The notes under the pieces were generated by a model. The model did no database searches, had not been told where the DNA came from, and saw only the letters and a list, made by a program, of their open reading frames with translations. Below are positions 6,976 to 7,244 of a stretch of DNA of 7,244 nt, piece after piece. Source of the stretch: Allobrachymonas sp. Its GTDB lineage: Bacteria; Pseudomonadota; Gammaproteobacteria; Burkholderiales; Burkholderiaceae_C. The DNA is taken from contig JAGPIR010000062.1 of NCBI GenBank assembly GCA_018054915.1, positions 1-7,244 of the forward strand. The letters are read 5' to 3'. Every line of letters starts with the position of its first letter. The first letter of the stretch is position 1. A program made the position numbers and the translations under genes.

Positions 6976-7014
6976 AAAGCATTCAGGCTTGGCCATGCGG
7001 CGCGGAAAGAAATT

Positions 7015-7023
7015 TTGTCCACA
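7015..7023 (+). promoter_or_regulatory. Third DnaA-box-like 9-mer in the dnaB-rnhA spacer
   Basis: The plus strand reads TTGTCCACA, one base from TTATCCACA and in the opposite orientation to the two boxes nearer dnaB. It lies about 80 bp from them. It is listed because of the cluster, since a single one-mismatch 9-mer is expected often by chance. Confidence 0.3.
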
Positions 7024-7106
7024 TCGGGATGGCTGGCGGCCAAGGATGGGGCGTGTCGCAGGTCAACCATTGGGGCCGGTGTCTGCGTCTGCGTGGGTGC
7101 GAAACT

Positions 7107-7244
7107 TTATTCGCTGTTCATCTTGCCGCCTGCCAGTACCTGTTCCACGCCCAGGTTGGCCAGGGCATCGGCTTTTTCGTTGCCCGCAATGCCGGAATGG
7201 CCCTTGACCCATTCCCATTGGATGCGGTGCGGGCTGGTCTGCAC
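7107..7244 (-). CDS. rnhA: Ribonuclease HI, C-terminal 45 residues (cut by right edge)
   Basis: RNase HI cuts the RNA strand of RNA-DNA hybrids, removing primers and R-loops. Only the C-terminal end is in the window. It reads in one frame from the edge to TAA at 7107-7109 and contains WEWVKGHSGIAGNEKADALAN. This matches the family segment that holds the loop histidine and the last catalytic aspartate. The His (fragment residue 16) and Asp (26) are ten apart, as H124 and D134 are in E. coli RNase HI. The first three catalytic acids lie outside the window. It is upstream of dnaB on the same strand, 232 bp away, which is too far to assume an operon. No clear terminator follows the stop. Confidence 0.93.
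   Translation of the reverse strand: MQTSPHRIQWEWVKGHSGIAGNEKADALANLGVEQVLAGGKMNSE

Noticed and set aside
6819..7070. 83-residue minus-strand frame overlapping the dnaB start
   Set aside because: It overlaps dnaB in another frame, has no recognisable domain and no clear ribosome site. It would also cover the DnaA-box spacer.
1..7244. Mobile element, defence island, CRISPR or RNA gene
   Set aside because: I saw no transposase, integrase, repeat-spacer array, long terminal repeats or tRNA/rRNA-like sequence. All long frames are core housekeeping or envelope genes.

Overview
The window looks like an ordinary core-genome segment of a betaproteobacterium, probably Burkholderiales and perhaps Alcaligenaceae-like. 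This rests on remembered protein style (DnaB, a PIN-PhoH ATPase, a YcbB-like L,D-transpeptidase) and moderate GC, so the family-level guess is weak. I see no insertion sequences, phage genes, CRISPR arrays, tRNA or rRNA genes, and no broken genes. Two genes are cut by the window edges.

Layout. Positions 1-870 (minus) hold the N-terminal 290 residues of aminodeoxychorismate synthase component I (pabB, folate pathway), running off the left edge. Just upstream on the same strand, 964-2697 encodes a PIN-PhoH protein (an RNase-fold domain joined to a P-loop ATPase). After a 275-bp divergent spacer come two plus-strand envelope genes. The first, 2973-4547, is a periplasmic YkuD-type L,D-transpeptidase of the YcbB/LdtD group. 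The second, 4724-5293, is a Tat-exported YcbK/MepK-type zinc peptidase. A 153-bp convergent spacer separates them from dnaB (5447-6874, minus), the replicative helicase. A further 232-bp spacer leads to the 3' end of rnhA (7107-7244, minus), RNase HI, which enters from the right edge.

How the genes work together. In E. coli, LdtD makes 3-3 (mDAP-mDAP) peptidoglycan cross-links and MepK cleaves them. Their adjacency here suggests a synthesis/turnover pair for the same bond. dnaB and rnhA both serve chromosome replication. The spacer between them holds one perfect DnaA-box 9-mer, a near-match 12 bp away and a third near-match further upstream, so DnaA may act on dnaB expression or bind there.

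I did not find a convincing undescribed system. The most useful leads are non-coding: the DnaA-box cluster, a perfect 24-bp palindrome plus a second hairpin between ldtD and mepK, a 14-bp palindrome in the ldtD leader, and a pair of 13-bp direct repeats upstream of phoH2.
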